Below the pieces are notes generated by a model. It worked only from the letters and a program-made list of their open reading frames with translations, was not told where the DNA came from and did not search any database. A program made the translations under genes and the position numbers. Below, piece after piece: positions 51,601-59,494 of a stretch of DNA of 64,000 nucleotides (positions are counted from its first letter, which is position 1; each line of letters opens with the position of its first letter). The stretch is from positions 62,931,659-62,995,658 of the forward strand of contig CM049313.1 in assembly GCA_026874595.1 (NCBI GenBank), given 5' to 3'. Source of the DNA: Sipunculus nudus (lineage: Eukaryota; Annelida; Sipuncula; Golfingiida; Sipunculidae).

Positions 51601-54600
51601 AGTGTGTCAAGAATTAAGATTCTAGGTCCAGTCTTTACGATTTTTGCCTTGTTAACAGATGTTCACATTTTTAAAGGTCTCAAAAATAGAGAAAAAAATT
51701 CTTTAAAAAATCGAAAAATACAGGTGGCGCCACCAGTCTGCAGGAAGTGCTGGAACATCTCATGATCGATATGTATGCCAAAAATCATGACCATCCGTCA
51801 ATTAGTTAATGAGATATTGAAGTTTTTGTATGAAATTTTTTACTTTTCTGGGGGGTACTTTGGGGCCCCATAGCTTGAAGGATATGGGTAACAGAGACCT
51901 AATTTCTGGTTTCCAAGGAGATTTATCATGGACCTCTCAGAATCCCAAGTTACAAGGTTCTAAGTCCAGTGGTTACAATTTGTGCCCTGTTAACGGACAG
52001 ACTGCCGGACGGACAACGGACAAAGAGTGATCGCTATAGCTCAGATGACTTACAGTCAGCTGAGCTAAAAATACCTTTGAGTTGGTATCAACTAGGCATG
52101 CCATTGATAGATTTTAAAAAATGGATGATGGTAATTTTCTATTTTTTTTGTGCAGCAAATGGCTGTTACTTTTCAGCATACTTTCAGCATATAGTACAAG
52201 TAAGGTTTAATTTACTCCTTCCACATATTATTCTATACAGCACATTTAATGGTAATATAGAGGGTACATAAAATAATTGATTAAATCAACAAAGTTTGTT
52301 TCCTTCATTTCACTAGTACAAAGTATTTTTTTTTCTTAAAAAGTTGTGATGCTCTTTGCAGAGGCATAAGCACTGAAATTATGGAATTTGTGGAACAGTG
52401 AGCACACTGACGACAGTAGGATGTATATCATACTTAATATACGCCAGTGCTTTAATACAGTATACATGTACATTTACATACTGTATTACATTAAAAATAT
52501 CAAATCTCATTCTTTGTCAAAGATGACATTTTAATGTGACAATTTGTGTGCAAATTACTATAACATTGTATATGAACTTTACACTATACAATTTATACAA
52601 TAATTCTGTGAATTCAGATAGTATTATAGATAGTAACCCATGTAATCAAAAAACAAACTACAGTATGTATTGACAATATATATTTTTATTATTGTTATAA
52701 CTTTTTATTATTATTTTTTTATTTTATTCTTTTTATTGACAATGTACTTCAGGTTTACTCACACTAGGTGATGCTGGCCTGATTCCTAGATTATGGCCTT
52801 GCTGTGTAGTCCTCAGGCTGAAAAGAGATGCCAGGATAAATATATGAAAACAATTCAAAACGTATCAAAGATTGCTTGAGTGTAAGTGTGTGTATTTGTT
52901 CACAACGTAACTTACACATTCATGAATGGAATCTCATGGAATTTTAAGGGCATTTTGGGAATGGGCCACTGAGGAACCAATAAGATTTTGGTGTGGATCT
53001 TGCACATGATCTGGATACAGAAATGTCATCAACGAATATTCACAAATGAATTCAATGGCAGAGGCTTGCATTCATTAGAATGAAAAATGTTAGTTTTCAA
53101 TAATGTTCTGTGTGTTCCATAATCCTGATACTGACCACTGCCACCTGAACATTTCACTCAAGATTAAAGTATTTTTTTATTAAACAAATTTTTTAAATTA
53201 CACTGCATGACCTCCACATTTTTTTTACAGTGGAAAACACATTTTATGTATGTGTTGACAAAATTTATATTCAGTACAGTTCCTGGCTAAAGACACCCCT
53301 CTGGGCAGATAGGCCGTGTAAAGGACAGTCTTCAGTTCAACCAAGCACTTTTATTACTTTAAGAACCCCTTTTGGGTGGAGAACCCCCTCTTCAGGAAAT
53401 GCACACTTTGCTACCACCCAACGATTAAAATCATCCCCATCAAGGGAAACACATTTGGGCGCCTGGGCAGTTGGTAGGAAAAATACTTTTTAACTGCAAT
53501 TATGTTCTATTTCTAGTAAGCTTCCCACCACTTAAAACTGTTTTCTTTATTTAGACAGGTGACTTGTGTCACAAAACAAAGGTATTTGCACTCCATTTAC
53601 CTCAAAAGTTTCTTATTTGTTCCAAAATGTGACAGTACTTTCAGAGTTCTCATTATGCTAAGCTTTAACTGAACTGAAAGAGTCATTGTGTTTAGGGGCC
53701 ATATTATTCTCCCACTGCCAAGGGACAGATGATGATAATATATTTGTCAAGTATTATATACATGATGGAGCTCCGTGTCATGACCCTGCAAGACTGGGGA
53801 CTTGGGTTGGCTTTAGATCAAAGGTGATCAAAGTCATTTATTATGCTCATGTTGGGTTACTGATATGCTCATTCATCCATTGCTCAAAATGATGAATAAG
53901 TTGTTCAAATGTCAGCCCTTTAAATTAAGTTTTTACAGTTTGGATGATAACTTGATCAGTGCCCCAGACATGAGCCAATCACTGATGATATAACATATGC
54001 TTTATGGATAGAAGTCACATGGGCCAATCACTAGGAACGTAGAATACACTTTTAATTTATCTGTCTTTAATAACTTTGCCATCCATGAAGAATGTTAACA
54101 TAACCAAGATTAATAAGATTAGTGATGTTAGAAATAATTTTAGTTGAGCTGTGATTTTTTCAGGATTTTGAAAAAATTGAGACATATGGGAAATGCTTTG
54201 AACAACTCATGGCATATCTGTGAGTAAGTCCTGCCACTCTCTCAGTCCATTTTGGAATGTGTAATCTGCATCAAATAATGATGTTAGAGGCCAAAATCAA
54301 TAATTAATGTAAAAGCCTCATAAATAATAAAAATAAATGCAGTATTTCATGGATGTTTACATTCCTGGTCTAGAACTTAGACATGTGGCCATAATAGGAC
54401 TGGAGGGCTGACCCCCTCTGGGGGGACATCCCACAATAACAGACAAATCGTCCAATCCCATACAGAGGGGTTTGACGGTGTCCTCTTGTGACTTTATCAT
54501 TGAAAATTGAATAAACAGTTTTACCTGGCAAAGATTACCATTCCAAACATGATGATGGCACCAACATAGGCAGAAAGCATGCTCATCAACTTTGTCATTT

Positions 54601-54768
54601 CTGGCCGACATCTGATCTTGACCTCCCTGATTGGTCCCGTATCTGCTGTCTGGTTATACAGATGTGAGCTGTTAGACAACTTGGTCAGATTCATGGTCAC
54701 AGTTGGTGTGAAATCCCCTGGAAACTGTAGCTTTGCAATCTCTAACTGGGCAGCAGAGGGATTTGAAA
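36432..54768 (-). CDS. SERINC: SERINC family membrane protein, 3' half (six exons)
   Basis: Exons read 54768-54525, 52817-52763, 47169-47133, 45630-45613, 41339-41204 and 36639-36432 on the minus strand. All introns are GT..AG, and phases 2, 0, 1, 1 and 2 carry through without a break, yielding about 232 C-terminal residues and a TAA stop. The family is identified by the near-diagnostic AYSYAFFHF ... [14 protein letters not shown] and [25 protein letters not shown] ending GRDFS, equivalent to YSYSFFHF ... MTLTNWY and WTAVWVKI ... RNRDF of animal SERINCs. SERINC proteins are roughly ten-pass membrane proteins linked to serine/phospholipid metabolism and lipid scrambling, and some vertebrate members restrict enveloped viruses. 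Which vertebrate paralogue this corresponds to cannot be told. The N-terminal half is outside the window. Confidence 0.93.
36706..38099. mobile_element. TIR DNA transposon in last SERINC intron
   Basis: Terminal inverted repeats of about 27 bp: the left begins TACCTAAAAACTCCACTT then AAAACCGC, and the right end is the inverse with one indel and one mismatch. Subterminal AAACCGCAC motifs recur at both ends (36724, 36740, 36814, 38009). The flanking trinucleotide CAT (36703-36705 and 38100-38102) is a possible target duplication. At 1394 bp with no transposase recognised, it is probably non-autonomous. The interior is more GC-rich and contains a short ATG-started frame, listed separately. Confidence 0.75.
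37529..37609 (-). other. 26-codon ATG frame inside the TIR transposon
   Basis: Begins [18 protein letters not shown] and reads on to PGILLRIF before a stop. The codons are CpG-rich compared with the surroundings, and a GT (G|GTATTC) within PGI could be a donor site. It resembles a first coding exon, with the RPGILLRI end reminiscent of the start of MARVEL-type membrane domains, but 26 residues are too few to identify. It may be captured host sequence or chance. Confidence 0.25.
38327..40250 (+). mobile_element. E3: modular element with head and tail, in SERINC intron
   Basis: Head 38330-38360 (GACCCATGGGTCACTT, CACTCAGCTG), 3' module starting at about 39628, (GGAC)n at 40140-40200, and tail 40204-40250 ending CAGCTGAGCTAAAA. 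At 1.9 kb it has the same length as E7. It contains a 231-bp tandem duplication. It lies in the intron between 41204 and 36639, antisense to SERINC. Confidence 0.85.
39099..39560 (+). repeat. 231-bp tandem duplication inside E3
   Basis: The block from AAGGCTCCCTGTGGTATTT to TTTCAAATTTCAGATTTT occurs at 39099-39329 and again at 39330-39560 with only a few substitutions, implying a recent event. Confidence 0.92.
40303..41203 (+). repeat. Diverged family head, then unassigned intron sequence
   Basis: GTGACCCATGATTCACGAGG and CTCAGTTG at 40306-40333 look like a decayed element head. No matching tail follows before the SERINC exon. The remainder shows no recognisable structure. Confidence 0.45.
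41204..41339 (-). CDS. SERINC: SERINC exon, penultimate membrane helix
   Basis: 136 nt with acceptor TGTGTACAG and donor GTAAGT. It encodes an acidic start ([18 protein letters not shown]) and then [18 protein letters not shown] and MVMLTEWY. This is the most conserved SERINC block visible here and the basis for the family call. Confidence 0.95.
41868..44310 (+). mobile_element. E4: element with TGACCTTTGACC-rich array
   Basis: Two head-like sequences are present: 41871-41900 (GTGACCAATGGGTC, GCTCAGCTGACT) and 42177-42201 (GACCCATGGGTCTTGACACT, CAGCTG). Tandem half-units of about 135-145 bp then follow, each with GTCCTGTGACCTTGA, TGACCCCAA, ATCAACAG, GGGCCATA and AACTGGAGTTATCAT. The end is a GGAC tract (44246-44262) and a hairpin CTGCTT-tttc-AAGCAG (44286-44301). 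The array is split by a LINE fragment at 43075-43925. Element limits are approximate. Confidence 0.65.
43075..43925 (-). mobile_element. LINE 3'-end fragment nested in E4
   Basis: Read on the minus strand from about 43905, two frames give a typical C-terminal region of a LINE reverse transcriptase: [20 protein letters not shown], then [12 protein letters not shown], then [31 protein letters not shown] and [10 protein letters not shown]. There is one frameshift near 43755 and a stop near 43610. The low-coordinate end is an A/T-rich tail (inverse of TTTTATTTATTTATTTAT). It is a different LINE lineage from the one at 6700, since its C-terminus lacks the zinc knuckle. The insertion interrupts the E4 array and is therefore younger than it. 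Confidence 0.82.
44311..45371 (+). repeat. Diverged element end (tail-like) in SERINC intron
   Basis: 45215-45371 matches the ends of E5 and E8: TTTCTAGGTCTAATGGTTAC, a GGAC-like tract, then TTGCTATAAC and GTCAGCTCAGCTAAAA. Upstream sequence back to 44311 is unassigned; two overlapping plus-strand frames at 44649-44895 are unrecognised. Confidence 0.5.
45613..45630 (-). CDS. SERINC: SERINC 18-nt microexon
   Basis: 18 nt (DAVETI with the shared G) between a strong acceptor CCTCTGCCTCAG and donor GTAAAG. It is symmetric (phase 1-1), so it can be skipped without changing frame: the five-cysteine exon would splice directly to the exon at 41339. It adds an acidic stretch to the cytosolic loop. 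Confidence 0.72.
   Translation of the reverse strand: MLSRL
46031..46200 (-). mobile_element. tRNA-derived SINE, copy 2 (diverged)
   Basis: The minus strand carries CAGTGGTCTAGGGGTAGAG (A-box region), a diverged B-box GAGTTTCAATTCTCAG, and then CTGCAGACTTAATAGG, in the same order as the copy at 22985-23150. It lies in a SERINC intron in the sense direction. Confidence 0.68.
46235..46749 (-). mobile_element. TTAA-flanked MITE, copy 2 (inverted)
   Basis: Reverse-oriented homologue of 11875-12379, bounded by TTAA. Outer sequences are TTAAAGGGCCCCAATCACC and the inverse of TTAAAGGGACACAATCAGG. Internal colinear blocks confirm homology. It lies in the SERINC intron between the 18-nt and 37-nt exons. 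Confidence 0.78.
47133..47169 (-). CDS. SERINC: SERINC exon with five-cysteine run
   Basis: 37 nt with acceptor CTCTTTGCAG and donor GTAAGA, starting in phase 0 and ending in phase 1. It encodes [13 protein letters not shown] run of five cysteines in a cytosolic loop next to a membrane helix would be a natural palmitoylation or metal-binding site; this is inferred, not shown. The exon is too short for ORF finders and is supported by splice sites and phase continuity. Confidence 0.78.
47660..51010 (+). repeat. 280-bp dimeric tandem array with GGTGGCGCCACC
   Basis: About 11-12 units. The type-A palindrome (followed by TGTCATAAAATCAAGAAAGC) starts near 47935, 48222, 48505, 48783, 49071, 49350, 49629, 49908, 50188, 50468 and 50748; the last seven steps are all 279-280 bp, apart from one. 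Each dimer contains a second, type-B palindrome (followed by ATTTTTTGTGTATGT) offset 131-149 bp. The two halves are diverged homologues: both read AAGCTATCCA, TTTCA or AAATTTTAT, GTCAA and GAGATATGAG. Confidence 0.95.
51061..52030 (+). repeat. 339-bp tandem array
   Basis: GGTGGCGCCACCAGTCTGCA occurs at 51384 and 51723, offset 339 bp. Each is followed by CATGATC-ATATGTATGCC, TTATTGAGATATTGAAG-type sequence, CTGGGGGGGTAC, GGGGCCCCATAGCT and TTTCCAAGGAGATTT. A third unit lies before 51384. Units homologous to this form E8 at 19740-21183. Confidence 0.9.
52071..52762. other. SERINC intron, unassigned
   Basis: AT-rich sequence between E5 and the 55-nt exon; nothing recognised. Confidence 0.5.
52763..52817 (-). 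CDS. SERINC: SERINC exon, cytosolic linker
   Basis: 55 nt between acceptor CTCTTTTCAG and donor GTGAGT. It takes two bases from the previous exon and ends on a complete codon. It encodes [19 protein letters not shown], corresponding to the SLRSSDHRQVN-type segment that follows this helix in vertebrate SERINCs. Confidence 0.85.
52818..54524. other. SERINC intron, unassigned
   Basis: No repeat of the main families found. A plus-strand frame at 53230-53493 lies in a block of paired motifs (GACACCCCTCTGGG, AAGAACCCCTTTTGG, GAGAACCCCCTCT) that looks like a small dispersed repeat rather than a gene. Confidence 0.45.
54525..54768 (-). CDS. SERINC: SERINC exon (first visible): glycosylated loop and membrane segment
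   Basis: 244 nt, entered in phase 1 after acceptor CTGTAATTGCAG and left in phase 2 at donor AG|GTAAAA. It encodes a hydrophilic stretch with three N-glycosylation sequons close together (NLT, NSS, NQT), then [10 protein letters not shown], then a hydrophobic segment ([17 protein letters not shown]). Position and composition match the extracellular loop and following membrane helix of SERINCs (human PSIVGLIIFLLC-type segment). The loop sequence itself is not conserved with vertebrates. The upstream intron extends past 64000 or into sequence where I could not find an exon. Confidence 0.88.
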
Positions 54769-54841
54769 CTGCAATTACAGAAAAAAAACTAAAATATCAG
54801 CAGAAGCTGAAAAAAGCCCTCAGCCAAAAGAAGTGTTTATA

Positions 54842-55020
54842 GGTGGTAACAGTAACAAGTAGAAAATATTTATTCTCTCATGGATGTATATCTGTACATG
54901 TCTCATTAATAAATTTAAACTGGAGAAGTATGTACCATGTGTCATAACAATCCACCAAATGCTTTTAGATGATATCCAGCTCACAAGGCCAAAGTTGAAA
55001 AATTCAATAAAAAATCATTA
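54842..55020 (+). repeat. 310-bp array unit, left part, interrupted by E6
   Basis: Inverse homologue of 22567-22720 (GGTGGTAACAGTAACAAGTA, CATGTCTCA, CAATCCACCAAATG), ending CTCACAAGGCCAAAGTTGAA and AATCATTA directly at the E6 head. Confidence 0.8.
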
Positions 55021-57675
55021 ACAAGGGACCTATGGGTCACGGTGCTCAGCTGTTATATATGATAAAAAAATATTATTTAGAAATGAGGCACATGCTGGTT
55101 TTATGTGGTAATAAAAATAAGCTGTATTATGAGTTGTTGTTGTTTAGCTTATGTATGATTTTGATAGTACCTTTGGAGACAGGAAAGAGGATTAATTTCA
55201 TTTATTTTATTAACAAATGGAGTGCGATTGTCACACAGATTTTGACTTGGCAATATAACTTATAAGCAGAACATATAATATAAAAGTTTAACTATTTATT
55301 AAAAAAATTACAAATATTGTCCCAAATATTATTTTCTATTAAAAATAATAAGAGAATAGTATGATTTTTTCAAGTAAAATATAACTGAAATGATTATTAA
55401 AATAATATTAAAGAATATATTCATGAATGCATTCATTAATACATTTTGAAAGTATTTGCACTGGTATTCATATACTTTCATTTTTACCTGAATTCCCATT
55501 CTTATGAAAGAAATTTTATAATGGAGTACATATTCATATTCGTGTTTAAATACAATTGCAAAGTATTCGCACCATGTCTGGTATTTATTCAGTTTTCACC
55601 AAACAATGATGTTGAGAATCCAGAATATACAAAATTCACACATTAAAATAATGATCATAAGTACCTGGTTTTATGGCTTTTATTTATATTAAAAAAAAAT
55701 GTAATATATTCATTTTGGACTAATTTCACATCAATGTACTAACTATAGACACAGTAGGAATCAAGATAATAATATTATCACTTGCATCTTTGTCTATCAT
55801 TTATTTCCTTCATATGATCCCTAATGATTAGTAATGAATAACATGATTTACTTTTTTATCATTAAAATTGAACTGGAAAATACCATAGGTGACTGCATGG
55901 TGTTATTTGGAATACCTGACATTCTATCCATTGATACAAAATTCTTATATCATTGGTAACTGCAAGTTAATATCCTGTTATTATCAACTAACAAATTCCT
56001 TTTCTATTTTTCTTTAATTTGTTATTAAAAACCAATAAAAATTTATTAATTTATTGTTTATTGTTATGTTGTTGGTTAAAACTACTAGATGAGTTGGGTT
56101 GGACACCTGGATCAACTGTGGCTGGCCATTATATAATAAGCTGCCTGGAGCCCCAGTTTATGCCTCGCCTCAAGCATGCATAATTTGCTGAGAGTTCAAC
56201 AAGGTCAACATACAGGTAACTCAAGAGGTGCTACAGAGAGCCAAGGTCTGACATGGTCTCATAAAAACATTAATAAAAGCTACAATTTTGGCCAATTTCT
56301 TTCAGCTTTTTAAACTAAAAAGCTGAAATCTGTATGTGTGCATGATATGAAAATTACATCAACAGTGCTCACAGGAAACAAACATGCCATGGTCAAAGTT
56401 GGGCAAAATTTAAGGTACTAAATTTATATTTATACTAATAACTTATAAAATTTGAAAAATTCAGAACTAATTTTGGGTATTCAATTGAATCTTGATTAAA
56501 TAATGTTACATCCCTGACAAAAAATCTCTAGCTTCAGCAATCCTCTTGTTAAGGGAGTAAATATATTTCTTGATTTTTTACAAAGTGCATTTTGTTTGGG
56601 CCCATAACTTAAAACAATTATGCAATACTGACATCATTTCTGGCATGTGCATAGAGAATGTATAGAAAAATATGTATATTATATATGATTAAAGTCAGAT
56701 CAGTGGTTTTGATATTAGGCAGTCTTGAAGTGTAACAATGGGTTTTTAATGGAAAAATGAAGTTTTAATATGAAATATCTCGAAGGTATTAAGTCCTAGT
56801 GACCAAATTCTTGGCATGGTAGGGGATTTTTGAGACATCTAATTGCATGCCAAATTTTAGGAACTGAGAGCTGAAGCGGGGGAGCTGAGCACTTGCAAAC
56901 TGCATGACACTAGCTTGATGTAAACAATATGTTACATGGTGCTTGAAAACTTGAATAAAATCTACAGTTTTTGATCAACTGGTTTCAAATTTTTGGTGTT
57001 TACAGACAAAATGCTAAAAAAAACATGCTGTGAAAATTAAATCCACAGTACTTACAGGAAAATAACGTGCCAAAACTGCCATGGTCAAAGTTGGGCAAAA
57101 TTTAAGGTACCAATTTTTTATTTTTGTTAATATTTTAAAAAATTTTAAAGATTTTGATCTAATTTTGGGTATACAAATTAATTTTGATTAATTAAAGTTA
57201 TATTACTGGAAAAAAAGTTTATAGCTTTAACATATTTTGTGTTAAGTGATCAAATATCTTTCCTGATTTTTTACACAATGCATTATGTTTGGGCCCATAA
57301 CTTTTTAAATTTACATAATACAGACATAATTTCTGGCATGTACATAGGAACTATATAGTGGAATAATTATGGTAAATATGAGGAAAAACAGATGAGTGGT
57401 TTTGATATAAGGCAGTCCTGAAGTGTAAAAATAGGTTTTTAATAAAAAATTGAGGTTTTTCCTTAATTTCTAAAAGGAACAAAGTCGCAATGACCCAGTT
57501 TTCGGCTTGGTAGGAGATCTTGGGGACATCTAACATTATGCCGAATTTTGGATTCCTAGGTCTAACGGTTTCAAAACGTGCCACATCTACAGACGGACAG
57601 ACGGACATACGGACGGATGACGGATAATGGACCACGACTATAGCTCAGATGACTTATAGTCAGCTGAGCTAAAAA
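55021..57675 (+). mobile_element. E6: modular element inserted into a 310-bp array
   Basis: Head ACAAGGGACCTATGGGTCAC with GTGCTCAGCTG (55021-55052), tail 57628-57675 ending CAGCTGAGCTAAAA, and an ACGG-type tract at 57592-57618. The 5' part is colinear with E2. The 3' module start (GCCATGGTCAAAGTTGGGCA) is present at about 56385 and 57079. The flanks are the two sides of one repeat unit, so both ends of the insertion are defined to within the A-run. Confidence 0.88.
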
Positions 57676-57970
57676 ACAGAAATAGTAGTTGGCACCCCCA
57701 AACTTGTGCAGAGGTACAGACCATCAGTCCCAATGATCATAGTAAGTTTTGTGAAAATCCGCCCATTGGTTTCTAATAATTAAGCTTCTAAGTGTTTTTC
57801 TATAATCAGCTCTAAAATGTAGAAAATAGGTCAAGGTCACCCATCTCAGAATTTGCCTGAGATATTGTTGATATACACCTTCACCAAAGAAATAAAATTC
57901 CTACAGTGAATCCTATTAGAGATATACCGCTCACAAGGCCAAAATTGAAAAATCTGTTAAAAATTCATGA
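57676..57970 (+). repeat. 310-bp array unit, right part
   Basis: Continues the unit broken at 55020: AACTTGTGCAGAGGTACAGA, CCATCAGTCCCAATGAT, TTCACCAAAGAAATAAAATT and CCGCTCACAAGGCCAAAATT. The palindrome position is degraded to TTGGCACCCCC. Confidence 0.82.
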
Positions 57971-58139
57971 ACAAGGCCTACAGGCCTAATGTGAACCTGT
58001 GCAATGAGATTACACCAGGTATAATGCTTCAATGCTGGACCATTACTTTTCAAGAACATGCGTAACATGTATATGAACAATGCAAGTACTAAACACTTAG
58101 AACAAGAAACAATTAAACAAACATCACTGCTGCAATTCT

Positions 58140-59494
58140 GGCATGGGTGCACACAACACAAGAACTAGAATATGGGTAGTCAATAAGCAACTATGTGTAT
58201 CCACCAAAATCAGAGTAGGAAAGGAGAAGTGAGGCATGGATTGAGTGGCAAGGGGAAATAGAGTGAAGTGTGTTGCATAATAGTCTGGATGTCTGCAGCC
58301 GAAATGTGTATGTAGGTTGCGCCACCTACCATAAAATCCAGAAAGCTGTCCAAGATGTATAAACATGCAAATTTTAGGCAGATAAGTCAAACCACTACTG
58401 AGATATGAGTGATTTTAGCCCACGGCAAACAAACAGACGATGCTGTACCAAAATGATTGCAGCTGGCACCACCTGTTTTGTGTATGATAAAGAGCTATGT
58501 GAGATCTATAAACATGCAAAATATTTGCCAAATCGGTCAAATGGTTACTGAGATATGAGCTTTGGATGTCTGCAGCCTAAATTTGGATGTAGGTGGCGCC
58601 ACCTGTCATAAAACAAGAAAGCTGTCAAGGATGTATAAACCTGCAAAATTTCAGGTGGATCAGTCAAACCAGTGTGGAGATATGAGTGATTTTATTCTAA
58701 GGCAGATGAACAGATGGACGCTGTGCAAGAATGGTTGCAGTTGGCGCACCAGTTTTGCGTATGATAAAGAGTTATGGAAGATCTATACACATGCAAAATT
58801 TTGGCCCAACTGGTCAAATGGTTCCCGAGATATGAGCTTGGATGTTTGCAGCTTAATCGTGAATGTAGATGGCGCCACCTGTCATACAATCAAGAAAGCT
58901 GTCCAAGATGTATAAACATGCAAAATTTCAGGTGGATAAGTCATACCAATGCAGAGATATGAGTGTTTTTATCCCAAGGCAGATGAACAGACGGATGCTG
59001 TGCAAAAATGGTGGCAGATGGCGCCACCAATTTTGTGTATGATTAAGAGATATGCCCAAAATTTTTGCCCAAACAGTCAAATGGTTCCTGAGATATGAGC
59101 TTGGATGTCTGCAGGGTAAATCTGAATGTAGGTGGTGCCATCTGTCATAAAATCAAGAAAGCTGTCCAGGATGTATACACATGCAAAATTTCAGGTGGAT
59201 AAGTCCAACCAATGCAGAGATATGAGTGTTTTTATCCAAAGGAAGATGAACAGATGGAAGCTGTGCAAAAATGGTTGCAGGTGGTGCCACCATTTTTAGT
59301 ATATGTTTTAAAGTATAAGGGCTACATTTGTGCAAAATCTTTAGCCTTATCTGTCAAACAGTTCCCGAGATATGTGGGTTTATGTGTGGAAACAGACGCA
59401 CAAATGGATGCTGGGCAGAGAGGAAAGGTCAGAGGTCAACCAAAAATGAGGGCGCAGCAGTTCACATTTGACCGATCATAATTCCGAATTAAAA
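58140..59494 (+). repeat. Second copy of the 280-bp dimeric array
   Basis: A 5' module (ACTAGAATATGGGTAG, GGCATGGATTGAGTGG) matches 47510-47665. Palindrome positions near 58316, 58592 (intact), 58868 and 59133 are spaced 265-276 bp, with type-B positions between. The 3' module (AACAGACGCACAAATGGATG, AGAGGTCAAC) matches the end of the E5 array. The copy stops abruptly at the head of E7. Confidence 0.88.

Larger units (their letters stand above)
47347..52070 (+). mobile_element. E5: 4.7-kb element carrying two tandem arrays
   Basis: Head 47351-47380 (GTGACCCATGAGTCATGACG, CTCAGCTGACT). A unique module of about 150 bp at 47510-47665 is also found at 58140-58320. It is followed by the 280-bp dimeric array, a 3' junction module (GAAACAGACGCACAAATGGA), the 340-bp array, a GGAC tract (51998-52020) and tail 52031-52070. 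It fills most of one SERINC intron, antisense to the gene. Coding potential is absent: frames of 76-96 codons are phase-conserved repeat translations. Confidence 0.82.

Noticed and set aside
53230-53493. 87-codon plus-strand frame in a SERINC intron
   Set aside because: Composed of repeated CCCCT/GGGG-type motifs; no family recognised.
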